Shown here: positions 1-10,721 of the stretch, one piece after another
Numbering within the stretch: the stretch's first letter is position 1
Layout of the letters: the number at the start of each line of letters is the position of its first letter
Assembly (NCBI GenBank): GCA_034231615.1
Contig: CM067309.1
Coordinates: 22,625,965-22,689,964 of the forward strand
Direction: 5' to 3'
Origin: Meghimatium bilineatum
Lineage: Eukaryota; Mollusca; Gastropoda; Stylommatophora; Philomycidae
Length of the DNA stretch: 64,000 nucleotides
Translations under genes and position numbers: made by a program
Notes under the pieces: model-generated
The model's database searches: none
Told to the model about the DNA's origin: nothing
Seen by the model: the letters and a program-made list of their open reading frames with translations, nothing else

Positions 1-104
1 TATTTACAGCAGGCCGTATTATGTCAAGAAGCAGAAAAAAATATTCTTGAAGTTGATTTTGGGATAAAATTCTTAACAGAATATAATAATTTCCTACAGA
101 ATAA

Positions 105-572
105 CAACATTGCGGCGACTCATAATCATATAGCAACATTGCGGCGACTCATAATCATATAGCAACATTGCGGCGACTCATAATCATATAGCAACATTGC
201 GGCGACTCATAATCATATAGCAACATTGTGGCGACTCATAATCATATAGCAACATTGCGGCGACTCACAATCATATAGCAACATTGCGGCGACTCATAAT
301 CATATAGCAACATTGCGGCGACTCATAATCATATAGCAACATTGTGGCGACTCATAATCATATAGCAACATTGCGGCGACTCACAATCATATAGCAACAT
401 TGCGGCGACTCATAATCATATAGCAACATTGCGGCGACTCATAATCATATAGCAACATTGCGGCGACTCATAATCATATAGCAACATTGCGGCGACTCAT
501 AATCATATAGCAACATTGCGGCGACTCATAATCATATAGCAACATTGCGGTGACTCATAATCATATAGCAAC
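105..572. repeat. 29-bp satellite array, about 16 copies
   Basis: The unit is CAACATTGCGGCGACTCATA plus ATCATATAG. Copies are nearly identical; variants GCGGCG/GTGGCG and CTCATA/CTCACA recur in order, implying multi-unit duplication. There are no spacers, so it is not a CRISPR. The next 230 bp (573-800) hold nothing I recognise. Confidence 0.95.
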
Positions 573-799
573 TATCCTAGAAAGATTATATGTTATTGCT
601 AGAAGAAACCCTTAGTCAAATCACATGTAGATTTCCCTTTGTGAAAGATATCTTTCAAAATTTATCAACGTTTCGTTGCACAGTAATTTTCAATCAGTTT
701 TCTGGAAGCTCATTTTCCGATCTTCCATTTATCCATCTTGTTGAAAACAACATTACTGCAATTGAATAACAATATATAAGGAAGATATATAAATATATA

Positions 800-1010
800 A
801 TGAAGACAACAGATTAAGTGGTTTTTACATGCTTCCAGACTACCATCAGACAGTGCCCCTCAAAAAAGCATTACTATACAGACACGATGGATACAAAGCC
901 AAGGGCAGACCTTGCAAACGATGGATTACAGAAATAAAATAATGAACTAAAATAAATACATATGAAACACACAAAAAAAGCTATCTCCAGAGAACTCTTC
1001 TATCCCTGCT
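800..1010 (+). mobile_element. RTE-like LINE C-terminal fragment
   Basis: Broken frames read as YRHDGYKAKGRPCKRWI, the post-RT tail seen more intactly at 3,079-3,345 (GYKARGRLRKRWIDN). There are several frame breaks. Confidence 0.55.
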
Positions 1011-1084
1011 GCTGCAATGCATAAAGGGGTATCAAGAAGGGGGAAAAGAAGAAAGAAAGAAAGAACAATATAGAAAATTGGTAT

Positions 1085-1345
1085 TTAGGCCTATAGATTG
1101 GAAAGAAGCTCAATTTAAGAAAGATGGTATCCCTACAGATAGTCAACAGGTTTTTATTGGCATACTTCAGCATCCTGTATTTAAGGAACTCGCAACTTTT
1201 GCTCTTGCCTAATTACCCCCAGTTGGTAATGCTAGAGTTGAGAGAACTTTCTCCTTGGTGATCTCAGTGAAGACATAGGCATGGAAAAAGATTCAACTGA
1301 ATTTATTTTTGATGTGATTGCAAGGATGCATCAGAAGATGCGTAT
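1085..1345 (+). pseudogene. hAT transposase C-terminal remnant
   Basis: Reading + gives FRPIDWKEAQFKKDGIPTDS and, after a stop, LPPVGNARVERTFSLV. The NARVERTFSL string matches the dimerisation motif at the end of hAT transposases (xNAxxERxFS). No terminal repeats were found. Confidence 0.5.
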
Positions 1346-1375
1346 TTCCAGTGGCAATATGCTGTTGTGATGCAT

Positions 1376-1485
1376 GTATATTAAATAAAACAATAGCAAA
1401 GAGAATCGCTGCTTTCGAAATGAGATGTTGCAAAAGAATTGTACGTATACCATGGACAGCTAAAAAGACAAATCAAGAAGTGCAA
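1376..1485 (+). mobile_element. LINE fragment
   Basis: It reads LNKTIAKRIAAFEMRCCKRI then VRIPWTAKKTNQEV, the conserved post-RT block (E.RC.RR..I.W..K.TN) of the RTE-like LINEs here. Confidence 0.6.
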
Positions 1486-1559
1486 TGATCAATAAACGCC
1501 GAAGAGTGCTGGCTCCTTAGCAACATCCTAACAAGAAAGCTGTGGGGTTTTTTAATGTT

Positions 1560-1804
1560 GTTGTTGTGTTTTGTCATAAAGGGACATAACAGCATGGAAA
1601 GATTAATAGCTGAAGGCAAAGTTATGGTAATAGGGGAAGAGAGCGCCCAAGACCGCGATGGTGTAGTCATATATCAGATTTCTTAAATATGTCTCTATCT
1701 GCGGCAGGTCAACTCGCCCAGAATCGCGGAGTGTTCAGAGAATATATAAGGAAGACCACGTTCTGGAAAAAATATGTCACATGATGATGATGATGATGAT
1801 GATG
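1560..1804 (+). mobile_element. LINE 3' end with (GAT)n tail
   Basis: It reads as a degraded C-terminus (GREERAQDRDG.., ENI.GRPRSGKNMSH) ending in a pure GATGATGAT run at 1783-1803, the usual 3' tail of RTE-type LINEs. Confidence 0.6.
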
Positions 1805-1859
1805 ACCAGATGCCTTGTTCACGCTGGGGCAAATGAATTAGAGAGCAATATAATACAAC

Positions 1860-3345
1860 AACGAACTAATCGCAATATTTAGAGACCAGGAGAAAGCGTT
1901 TGATAGTCAACAGAGACGTACTATGGGAAACTCTAGTATTGTATTGTATCAAAGGACAATTGTTAGAAAGTATAAGAGCTTTACATAAAAAAATGCCAAT
2001 GTGTGGTAAGAGCATTAGATGATAATAAAAACACATTTGAGACAAAAACGGGAGTGCGTCAGGGTCGCGTCCTTACACCCTGCTTTTGAAAATATACAGA
2101 GATAGAATAATAAAAGAGGTAAAAAGTGCAGAGGGCAATATCACCGACTCAGAACAAGATAACTCAGAGCAACTAAACAATGAAATAAATGAACTGCTTT
2201 TCGCAGACGATCAGAGCCTCATATACGAAACGAAGAACAACTACGAAATCATGTTTACTCATTATCTGCAACATGTAGAAAATACAACATGAAGATCAAT
2301 ACACAAAAGAAGGAAACTATGAAAATATGCAGAGCACCTAGCCCACAAAACATACAGATAGACAACATCATCAGGTGCCATGCCGGCTGGCTTAGGCGGT
2401 CATGGCTCTCCACAGTTCTCTCTCCACAGTATTATGTATCAAGGTCGTTATTATTTCCTTGCCGTGCCAGGCTGTCAAACTGTCTAATATTTTCTCATGT
2501 TGTCGCCCTCTGTCTCTATTGCCTTCAATTTTGCCTGTTGTGACTATGTTCTCCTGCCTGTCTCATGAAGTGGCCAGAAAAAAAAAGAAGATTGCCTTTT
2601 TTTATTAAGATTGCCTATATTGTTGATTAAGGTCAGTTTTGCAGTTGATTCTTTCAATACCTCTACATTAGTTTTTCTGGCAGTCCATGGTATTCTCAGC
2701 ATTCTTCTGATAGACAACATAGGAGTAAAATAAGTATCGGAGTTCAAATATCTCGGTAGCATTTTCATAGAAAATGGAAGCCTCGATAGAGAAATAGAGA
2801 TGAGATGTCAAAAAGCAAATGCAGTAACATACCAACTATCACCACTTCTTCTTCACCCCAAGATCGAGATGGAAGTTAAGAGATAAATGATCTACAGTAT
2901 ATTCCTACCAACACTGTGTTACCAGTGCCAAACCTGGTCTCTCTCATCTTCACATTACAGAAAAATAGTGACACGTGAGATGAAATGCCTGAGGAAGGCT
3001 GCAGGAGTAACCAGGCTTGATAGATTATGAAATGAAGACATCGGGGAAATAATAGGTATAACATCTTGCACAGAATACATGGAGATGCAGCAGATTAAGT
3101 GGTTTGGCCACATTATGAGAATACATCACGACAATTTGCCCGTAAAGGCATATAACCAAATGAGATCAGGGTACAAAGCTAGAGGAAGACTACGAAAAAG
3201 ATGGATAGACAACGTCGGGGACATCCTGAACAAACACGGTCATAGCACAACCGAGGCGACACATCTGGCCTTGGAACACAAACTCGAGCTCCAATCACCC
3301 ATATGCTTAACGGCAATAAACCACCTGGCGAAAGACAATAGACAA
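1860..3345 (+). mobile_element. RTE-like LINE, RT to C-terminus, degraded
   Basis: In order: RDQEKAFD; GVRQGR near 2055; LLFADDQSLIYETKNN (catalytic FADD) at about 2195; EFKYLGSIFIENGSLDREIE at about 2733; then MQQIKWFGHIMR..GRLRKRWIDN at 3,079-3,345. It is broken by at least three frameshifts or stops and by a nested LINE at 2369-2708. Confidence 0.8.
2369..2708 (-). mobile_element. Nested 5'-truncated LINE, 12-bp TSD
   Basis: The C-terminal piece of a related LINE (TNVEVLKESTAKLTLINNI, then ..WPLHETGRR) lies in reverse. It is flanked by GATAGACAACAT at 2357-2368 and 2709-2720. Removing it restores continuity of the + strand LINE. Its 3' end is (TGATGATG). Confidence 0.85.
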
Positions 3346-3409
3346 TGATGATTGTAAGGATAAGGACAGAACTATTAATTTCAAATAAATGTTGAATGCA
3401 CTCAAATTA

Positions 3410-3790
3410 CAAATAAATGTTGTGATGCATGGAAATTAAATAAAACAATAGCAAAGAGAATCAAAGACAAATCAATAAGTGTTAAGATCAATAAACGTCG
3501 AAAAATGTTGGCTCCTTAACAACATCATAACAAGAAAGCTTAACAAGAAAAGCAAGAGAAAAAAGGCCTTACAAGAAAAACATTCTAATATTTCAGCTTT
3601 TTGTAATTTTAGCTGTCCATAATATACGAACAATTCTTTTGTATGATCTCATTTCGAAAGCAGTGATTCTCTTTGCTTTTGTTTTATTTAATGTCCATGC
3701 ATCACAACATTTATTTGTAGTTTGATGTATTTGAATGTTGACTTCCATCCAACGGCAAAAATACTCACGGTTTATGCTGAAGGTCAAGTG
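3410..3790. mobile_element. Two facing LINE fragments
   Basis: 3,415-3,570 (+) and 3,600-3,790 (-) each carry the post-RT block (e.g. KCCDAWTLNKTKAKRITAFE). Together they form an imperfect inverted repeat with the fragment at 1,376. Confidence 0.6.
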
Positions 3791-3839
3791 AGGAGGGCAG
3801 TAGTGAGATGGATGTAGAATTTTTGATCTGATGTAAATT

Positions 3840-4010
3840 TGTTTGTTTGTTTTGTTTGCTATCCCCAGGAATTGTGAGCAGCTTGTTCTTACTTCCTAAG
3901 TGCGGTAGGGTAGTTTATTTGAGCTTTCTTTCATACACAGAAGACTTCAGCTTTTGACTTTGTGTAATGCCTAATGAAGAAGACTTCTACTAGGAGGGGG
4001 TGATTGTTAG
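3840..4010 (+). repeat. Dispersed repeat family S3
   Basis: About 170 bp running from GGAATTGTGAGCAGCT through TCTTTCATAC to GCCTAATGAAGAAGACTTCT. Related copies lie at 13,750-13,920 and 59,500-59,650, all in + orientation. No internal promoter was recognised. Confidence 0.7.
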
Positions 4011-4064
4011 CCATAAATCATTTACTAGGTCTTATCGAGCTCCTGCTGGTGTGTAGAATATTGA

Positions 4065-4240
4065 GAACAGAATGCATTGTGTCATGGTTTATGGTTTGGC
4101 TGTGCCTTTCATATTAAAAGATCTGACATCCCCATGCTTTTGGGTCACTTGAGATGGCACAGCCAACTCGATTCACCAAAACTCCCTTAGTCTCCTCTTA
4201 CAACATGCATTGCAGATCAGTGTTGCTCTTATATGCTCCC
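4065..4240 (-). repeat. SINE-like family S2 copy
   Basis: In reverse it carries the S2 landmarks GTAAGAGG and AAACCATGACACAA and ends in AACAGAATGC-type sequence. It is diverged from the copies near 57 kb and 61 kb. Confidence 0.6.
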
Positions 4241-4452
4241 GTTTTAATCCTAAGTAACAAAACTAGTGTAAATTAGTTTGTCCTTTTTCTGATGAGATTT
4301 GGCCTTTTTGGCTTATTTCTGGTTCGATTTCGCTTTTTTCGAAAATAAATCTGGCAACTATAGCGATTGTTGATAAATGGCTTCTACAAAAATAGTGTTT
4401 GTAACCTCAATCAATATAAGGTAGTATACTGCAGTGAAACGTAACAATAATA

Positions 4453-4945
4453 GTGCATACGTAGAACACGTTTTTGAAAGTCTCACTTGAACACAATAGA
4501 CGGACTAAGACTAAGGGGTTATGAGGTGTAAACAAAAAAAACATACAAATTACAATACACAAGACATTTTTTTCATTTTGAAAATGATTTTCTTCAACGT
4601 TTCGAATCATTAGGTCTTTCTTTCTCAAGAATATATACAATAAACAGTCAAAAACAGATTGACCTTGAACTTTGCATTGTTTACATAATAGTGTACCTCT
4701 GTGGTGGTATCATTGCCGTTACTGCTTTCATTGTTTTTCACTGTGTAATATAATTATAGGCCTATCCCTCTTGAGAAAAACCTACTAAGGAACAGTTCTA
4801 AACGTTGAAAATGTCATGTGTATTGTAATTTGTATGTTTTCTTGTTTACTACACTTTAAAAAACCCATTATTACTATGTATTAGTCTTAGGGATAGTCCA
4901 TTGTGTTCAAGTGAAACTTTCAAAAACCTGCGTTCTATGTAAGTA
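4453..4945. mobile_element. Fold-back (long inverted repeat) element
   Basis: The arm at about 4453-4640 (GAACACGTTTTTGAAAGT onward) is repeated in reverse at about 4770-4945, around a loop of about 130 bp. The arms are about 80% alike by eye, with no coding content. Confidence 0.65.
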
Positions 4946-4984
4946 GTAAAGAACTATTTGAATTTATAGATAACCTATAATTAT

Positions 4985-5635
4985 GATGCAGAAATCCAGG
5001 TAATTAGTGTGGCAGCTAAAAAACTGCTGAACTCCAACTCTGACCTACAGCCTGTGGTATTCCTGACAGATGCAAGGTCATGAACTAACAGACTTGAAAA
5101 AACTACTTAGTGAATTGTCTTACCAGTATAGGGTAACCATGCAGTGGATCCCTCTCACTGTGGAATACCAGGAAATGAAAAAAAGCAGACCAACTGGCTA
5201 AGGAAGGTGCTGCCGAAGATCAACCAGATATACCAATCACCTACCATCAGAAAAAAATATATGATCAAGTCAATAACAAAGCCACAAACACCAACACAAG
5301 ATGACTATCATATTATGAACAGATCAGAACAAGTTATAATTCTCCATCTCAGAACAGGACACAACCGACTCCGCAGTCACATGTATACAAAGTTCAAGAT
5401 TGGCAACACTGCCGTGTGTACAGGCAGCACAGAGTGCCAAACATATACTTCAAGAGTGTTGTGAGCATGAAACGCTGAGGCAGACATATTGGCCAGAGGA
5501 GACAACACTGGCTCTATGGGAATCAAAGCTCTATGGGACACTGTATGAACTACAAAAGACAGTGAGTTTTATTCAGGAGACAGAATTACAGATATAGACA
5601 TGTTTCAAGTGAACGAAAGCAGAAGAAGAAGTAGA
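4985..5635 (+). mobile_element. LINE with RNase H, C-terminal fragment
   Basis: It reads VVFLTDARS (RNase H), QWIPSHCGIPGNE (broken), MIKSITKPQTPTQDDYHIMN, RTGHNRLRSHMYTKFKIGNT, a CxGSTECQ..HILQEC zinc-knuckle remnant, and ends in GCAGAAGAAGAAG. Frameshifts break it. A sister copy lies at 27,169-27,671 in reverse. Confidence 0.8.
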
Positions 5636-5721
5636 TAACCTCACATTCTCTCCCAGTATTATGTATATTTTATATTATTGTTATAATTATCAATTTTTAA
5701 AGCTCTGTGCTAAATGTATTG

Positions 5722-6419
5722 GTAAAAGTAAAGATTAGCTCTTCACTGTGCTATAAATAGCACACTGTTTACATTTTTAAGTAGCTGATATCATAGATTT
5801 TCCTGGAACATCAATTATCCGTAGGGTTGAAAAACTGTAACAATGTGAATAAAACAAAACACTCACCTTATTCAGCATTCTCTGCCGGATACAGTTTTTA
5901 AATTCCAGAAATGAACATAAATATTCCCGCTATTCTATATACTAATAATTTACCCTAATTCTAAATACTAAACACTTATTCTAATCTGTAACCCTAAACG
6001 ATAATTCTAATGCAATTGTATTCAATTAATAATATATCATTCGACCTCACATGTTTTCTTCTCCTTATATGAATTTATAACGAAAGTAAGGTCACATCTA
6101 ATAACACGCGACATGTCTGTTCTTTCCATCAGCTAATGTATACTACTGCGCATGTCCCATATATCTTCCCGCTATTGTATATAATAATAATTTACCATAA
6201 TTCTAAATACTAGAAACTGATTCTAATCTTTAACCCCTAAACACTAATTCTAATGCAATCGTTTTCAATAAATATTACTTAATTTTAAATACTACTTAGT
6301 CCTATATTCCAAACTCAATCATACAACAATAGCGCTCTGCATGGCAATCACAATACAAAGGTTAGGAAATACCTCGAAACTAGAGCAAAGGTCACAGTGA
6401 AGAACTATACTTTACTTGC
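5722..6419. mobile_element. Non-autonomous TIR element
   Basis: The ends read GTAAAAGTAAAG.TTAGCTC and, in reverse at 6391-6418, GCAAGTAAAGTATAGTTCTT, both then CACTGTG. An internal segment of about 100 bp (5933-6030) is repeated at 6168-6270. No transposase or clear target duplication was found. The following 6,420-7,040 holds only AT-rich sequence. Confidence 0.5.
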
Positions 6420-7040
6420 ACCATAATATTTAAAAGAAAAGTTAAGCTTCATCATTGGACGCAAACTAAACTTAAGTAATGAAAGACTAATACTCTGTCT
6501 CTTCTTTGGCCTTTTTAAGTTTAGGGCAAGCTATAAAGTTGTGTAATACCTATATTATTATTTGTAATACTAATAATATTGTGCCTATAGATTAATATTG
6601 ATTCTTTCAGGAACCATGTGTTAGATCTTCAGGTGAAAGAAAGTCTTCATCCAGTATTGTAAGGTCAAATATTTCGGTCGAATAACTTTTCAATTGCGCT
6701 ACACCATTAAAAATACTATAGTTAGATAGACCGTGAAAATTTTAATTCAAGGATACCTCAACCAAGTCTCAACAACAATCATGGAAAAAGTTATGAATTT
6801 TTTGGGAATTAATTTGGCATCAAAATGAGAAAATTTCAGCTAATTATTTTCAAAATGGCGGCTAATTTACATAATGAAAACAGAGTGTTTTAAAAATTAA
6901 CTGATGTTTTCTGCAAAGTCTTGCACTCTTAAAAGTTATATATATATATAAAGAAAAATAGTTACAGAACTTAATAAATCTAGTTGCAAACAATGACATC
7001 TCTAAATGTAAACCCTGGTCAGAAGAAATTTATAGCCTAA

Positions 7041-8220
7041 GGAAAATTGTTGGTTCTTTCCTAGTACGTGGGTGCAGGATGTCACACTTTTCAATATACT
7101 GATTCGTGTTTTAAATAATTTATTCCGGTTTCAAGTTTTTAACGCACCAGTTGCAACAACCTGTTGCCAACCACAACAATAGGCCTAAGCCACGAAATTA
7201 TTGTTGGCAAAAATTTACAGCAAAAATTAAACATGATAAAACTGGTTAAGTTACCTGTAGTAAAATGTAAATATTAGGCCTATGTCGCGAGTGCAACACA
7301 ACATTAGGCCTATGTCGCGAGTGCAACACAACATTAGGCCTATGTCGCGAGTGCAACACAACATTAGGCCTATGCCGCATGTGCAGCAAAACATTAGGCC
7401 AATGTGAATGAATGTCAGGAATGCTGCAAAATGTAAACATTACCAAACTGTTTCCGTTACCTGAAGTACTCATTTTGCGAACTGGTTTTGTTTCTAATGA
7501 CTGATTGATGCACCGACTATTTTAATATGCTTCTGAAATACATCGTCGAAGTGCTGCATTTTGGTGGTATATGCAGCGTATTGTAGTAAAGAACCACATG
7601 AAGTAAATTAGATTAGTTTGTTAATTTCACATTTCGTCGCTTGATATTCAGTAATACTGTGTCCTGTGAGAGTATTAACCATGATACTGTGCCGTCATAG
7701 GCCCCTAATATCTAGAGCAGATTTCCGCGAACATTCAAATCACCTATTGGTTTGCTGAACCCATCGTAGTTTTACCATTGAATGAACATTTAAAATAACA
7801 ATAACATTGATTGCTAGAAATGTATAGTTTATGGTATCAGAAACTTACAACTAATTTTGTCACAGCACGTTGCAGCAGCAAAACACAGCAATCTACATAA
7901 GTGCATAGTTGCCGGAGAAAAGCAACAATGGTTACTAAATTTGATAAAATAAGAAATGAAGAAATTTGGTATATCATGTATTGAGCATAGCGAAAGACAG
8001 CAAGTAAAATGTTTCTGTCAAATTCTACCCCTTCCCACCTAACTCGTATTCATTTACTCCCATTCCACAGCCAGTAGTCATAATCATTGTCTGCTACAAC
8101 TGTTTTCTGGTACCAGTTCTCTCCCCTTACCTAGACATATTTCGCTACACATTTCGTAAAAGTTGGGTTAAATTCATAAAATTACTAGCACCCGCGTACT
8201 AGGAAAGAACCAAATTTTCC
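7041..8220. mobile_element. DNA transposon with ~34-bp TIRs, non-coding
   Basis: GGAAAATTGTTGGTTCTTTC..CTAGTACGTGGGTGC at 7041-7075 is mirrored by 8189-8220 with about three differences. The 1.18-kb interior encodes no recognisable transposase and includes a 30-bp minisatellite. The superfamily is not assigned. Confidence 0.7.
7273..7395. repeat. 30-bp minisatellite, 4 copies
   Basis: The unit is ATTAGGCCTATGTCGCGAGT plus GCAACACAAC. It is in frame on the - strand (RHRPNVVLHS repeated), which explains the open frame there. Confidence 0.85.
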
Positions 8221-8289
8221 AATGATTTTCTTTGATTTCTGTGATCCATCTTTTACATGGTCTGCCTCTGGCTTTATAGTCATTATGTC

Positions 8290-8990
8290 TATGTGTCATG
8301 GCCATCTGTGGCATGCTGTCTGTCGGTAGTCTGGAAACGGGTTTGTTTGTTTTGCGTTTGCTCCATTGTAATCAGCATGGATATTCATGTGATTTCCGCC
8401 GGGAGCATAGACCCTTTGTAGACCCAGCACATCCAATTTCGGCATACCTTGACATTTCGGGTGGGCTACCCTATCCTGTGATAGCCTTCCTATCTGTCAC
8501 CAGACGGCGAATATGTACTGACACTACACCGAGACGGTTTGTCCTTCACATCTATCTTGCACGAGATGGTCCGCTGCCTGTAACTTGTCTCATGTAATTG
8601 GACACACTGTGCCCGTGCCCATCGGGTACTGAACCTTTTCTCATCCTTGAGCCTGGTTCCGGTTTAGGAGGAATGCAATTTAAGAGTTGGGCTCCGACTT
8701 GTTCCCCTCTTAGCCAAAGTGTTGTTCACAAACGTCATGAACCACTTGTCCAAGTATATACACATATTTAGGAGCGTCATGGACTAGTATTTTGTTCTAG
8801 AGCTAAACAGTGCTTGTCACCTCGGATGGCTGTGCTGTGCCCATCAGGTACTGAACCCTTTCTTTCCGCGAGTATGATTCCAGTATAGGAAAAATATTTT
8901 CAAGAAGGCGGACGTGTGTTTCTGTTCTTTATTCCTTTGGATACGTTAATGGGCGATCTAACAAATCGTCATTGTAAAACTCCCAGTGTT
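8290..8990. repeat. Dispersed repeat family S4
   Basis: It holds TGTGATAGCCTTCCT and two copies of GTGCCCATCGGGTACTGAAC-type sequence (8615, 8840). Related stretches occur at 32,270-32,790, 58,670-58,800 and 59,960-60,010. The class is unknown and the open frame at 8298-8597 is not recognised. Confidence 0.55.
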
Positions 8991-9009
8991 TCTGTAATGG
9001 ATGTTATAG

Positions 9010-9538
9010 TTCTAAGACTCTAACAAACTCTCAAACATCTGGAGATCAAAGATCTCAAGTAAACACATCAAACTGCGACTTTTCAATACAAGTGTGGTTC
9101 CATCTTTGACATATGGATGTGAAAGTTGGAAATCTTCCGCAATAATGGATAAGAAGTCAGTTGCCTTCGAGAATAGATGCCTCAGATAAATCACAAATAA
9201 TAATTGGAAAGACTTCAAATCAAACAACATGCTAAGAGAGGAGACAAAACAAGAATACGTGACGAACATCATCAGAAAACGCCGCTGGACATACATCAGC
9301 CACATACTTAGAATGAAGGAAGATAGAATTCCATGACAAACCTTCATGTGGACACCAGACAGGAAAAGAAAACAGGGAAGACCAAAAACAACGCTCAGAA
9401 GAACATTTATGAATGAACTAAAATCAACAGGCATAAATGCACTAGACCTGCAATCCTTGGCAACTGATCGACAGGCATGGAGAACTATGACATCCACACT
9501 ATGTGCCAAACTTGGCAAAAGAGGAATGACTGACTGAT
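9010..9538 (+). mobile_element. RTE-like LINE C-terminal fragment
   Basis: It reads KLRLFNTSVVPSLTYGCESW, then RKRRWTYISHILRMKEDR and WTPDRKRKQGRPKTTLRRTF, then a stop after GKRGMTD. It ends TGACTGACTGATAG. This is the parent-type sequence of the fragment at 62,541-62,696. Confidence 0.8.
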
Positions 9539-9567
9539 AGGAAAAACTCGACAGTAGAGTTGGGCCC

Positions 9568-9715
9568 CGCCGCTGAATGTGTCGGGCCATTGGCGCAAAT
9601 AAAACAGCACATTTCCATTCTCTGGACTACATCCTGCTGGAAATCTAGAATGCATCATGATCCTGCTTCAAGAGAGATCCAGTAGAAGTTTGAGAATGAA
9701 CGCTGAAGAAGAAGA
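9568..9715 (+). repeat. SINE family S1
   Basis: The family consensus is about 150 bp, from CGCCGAAGATGGATGTGTCG to GAGTTTGAGAATGAACGCTG and a (GAA)n tail. It includes a small hairpin, GGACCATTGTCC. It sits directly after the LINE end. Confidence 0.8.
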
Positions 9716-9749
9716 GCTGAACCCAGGCTGGAATCACTAGTAACTAGAA

Positions 9750-10020
9750 ACTTGTCTCAAGCAAACAATACTTTAGTTCCTATTTCCTTGAAAGGATTTC
9801 CGTTCTCTTTGAACATGCCGCTGCCCTCTACCGCTGTGCTTCCCTCTCAGTGTACTCATTGTGTTATTATTCTTATGGTGACTGACTCACCCATTCTTTA
9901 TATTTCTAATAACATCTACCCCCTTGGTAACATCTGCATTGGCTGCCCCACCAATGCTTCTTCCGAACTGACTAGCTTCATTGTGTGTCGTGATGGTAGC
10001 ACAGTGATGGGATAATAATA
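9750..10020 (+). repeat. Dispersed repeat, S4-associated segment
   Basis: It runs from TTAGTTCCTATTTCCTTGAA through CTGCCCTCT to GCCCCACCAATGCTTC. Similar segments occur at 58,820-59,020 and 60,560-60,690. The following 10,020-10,450 holds nothing recognised. Confidence 0.5.
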
Positions 10021-10721
10021 GTCTTGTATAATACAACTTTAGTGTCTATGTTTACATTTTTGTTCTTAAAATACATGTCATCCGTTTTGTTGCATCTATT
10101 TTGTTGTATTTCATTACTGTTTTTCCATTCAAGTGATATAATGCTTCCTAAGTAATTGAATGCCTTTACCTGTTCAAGGTGTTGATTATCGATGGAGATA
10201 GAGTGATATTTCTTTCTTTCTTTGCTATGACCTTATTTTTGTCTTTTCAGTATTAATCTTCATTATGAATTTTTGATATATGTGGAGTCTGTTCATATGT
10301 TCTTGAAATTGTTCTTCTAATGTTGCTATTAGTACTTGGTTGCCTGCAAAGAGTAGTTTGTTCAGCCTACCTTGGATTTTACGTAAGTACTATAACATCT
10401 AGTTAATAACACCAAAGTTTTGGAGTAATAATTTCTTCTTTATCAATGTTTAGTGTCATATAGTTAGTTAGTTAGTTAGTTAGTCGTCGGATCATCATCA
10501 CTGCAAACTGGACACATCCATAGTTGCTCCGATCTCTCCTTGAGTGTATCCGCCATCACACTTCTGCTGACAGTACCGGTCCTATGCTGGTTGACCATCA
10601 TTCTTCTGCGCCCTCCAAAATGTTCACCTCTAGCAACACCGCATCTCAATCCCTGATCTTTAATCCTAGCCATTGAAAAGGAATCATCATCCACATTCTC
10701 TTAATGTATATTAATATATCG

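Noticed and set aside
105-572. CRISPR-like direct repeats
   Set aside because: The 29-bp units are contiguous with no spacers, in a spliced eukaryotic genome; this is a satellite.
5940-6000. Interstitial telomeric repeat
   Set aside because: Scattered CCTAA/CCCTAA in AT-rich DNA without a regular six-base period.
9012-9590. A 192-residue - strand open frame
   Set aside because: It is the antisense of a clear + strand LINE C-terminus.
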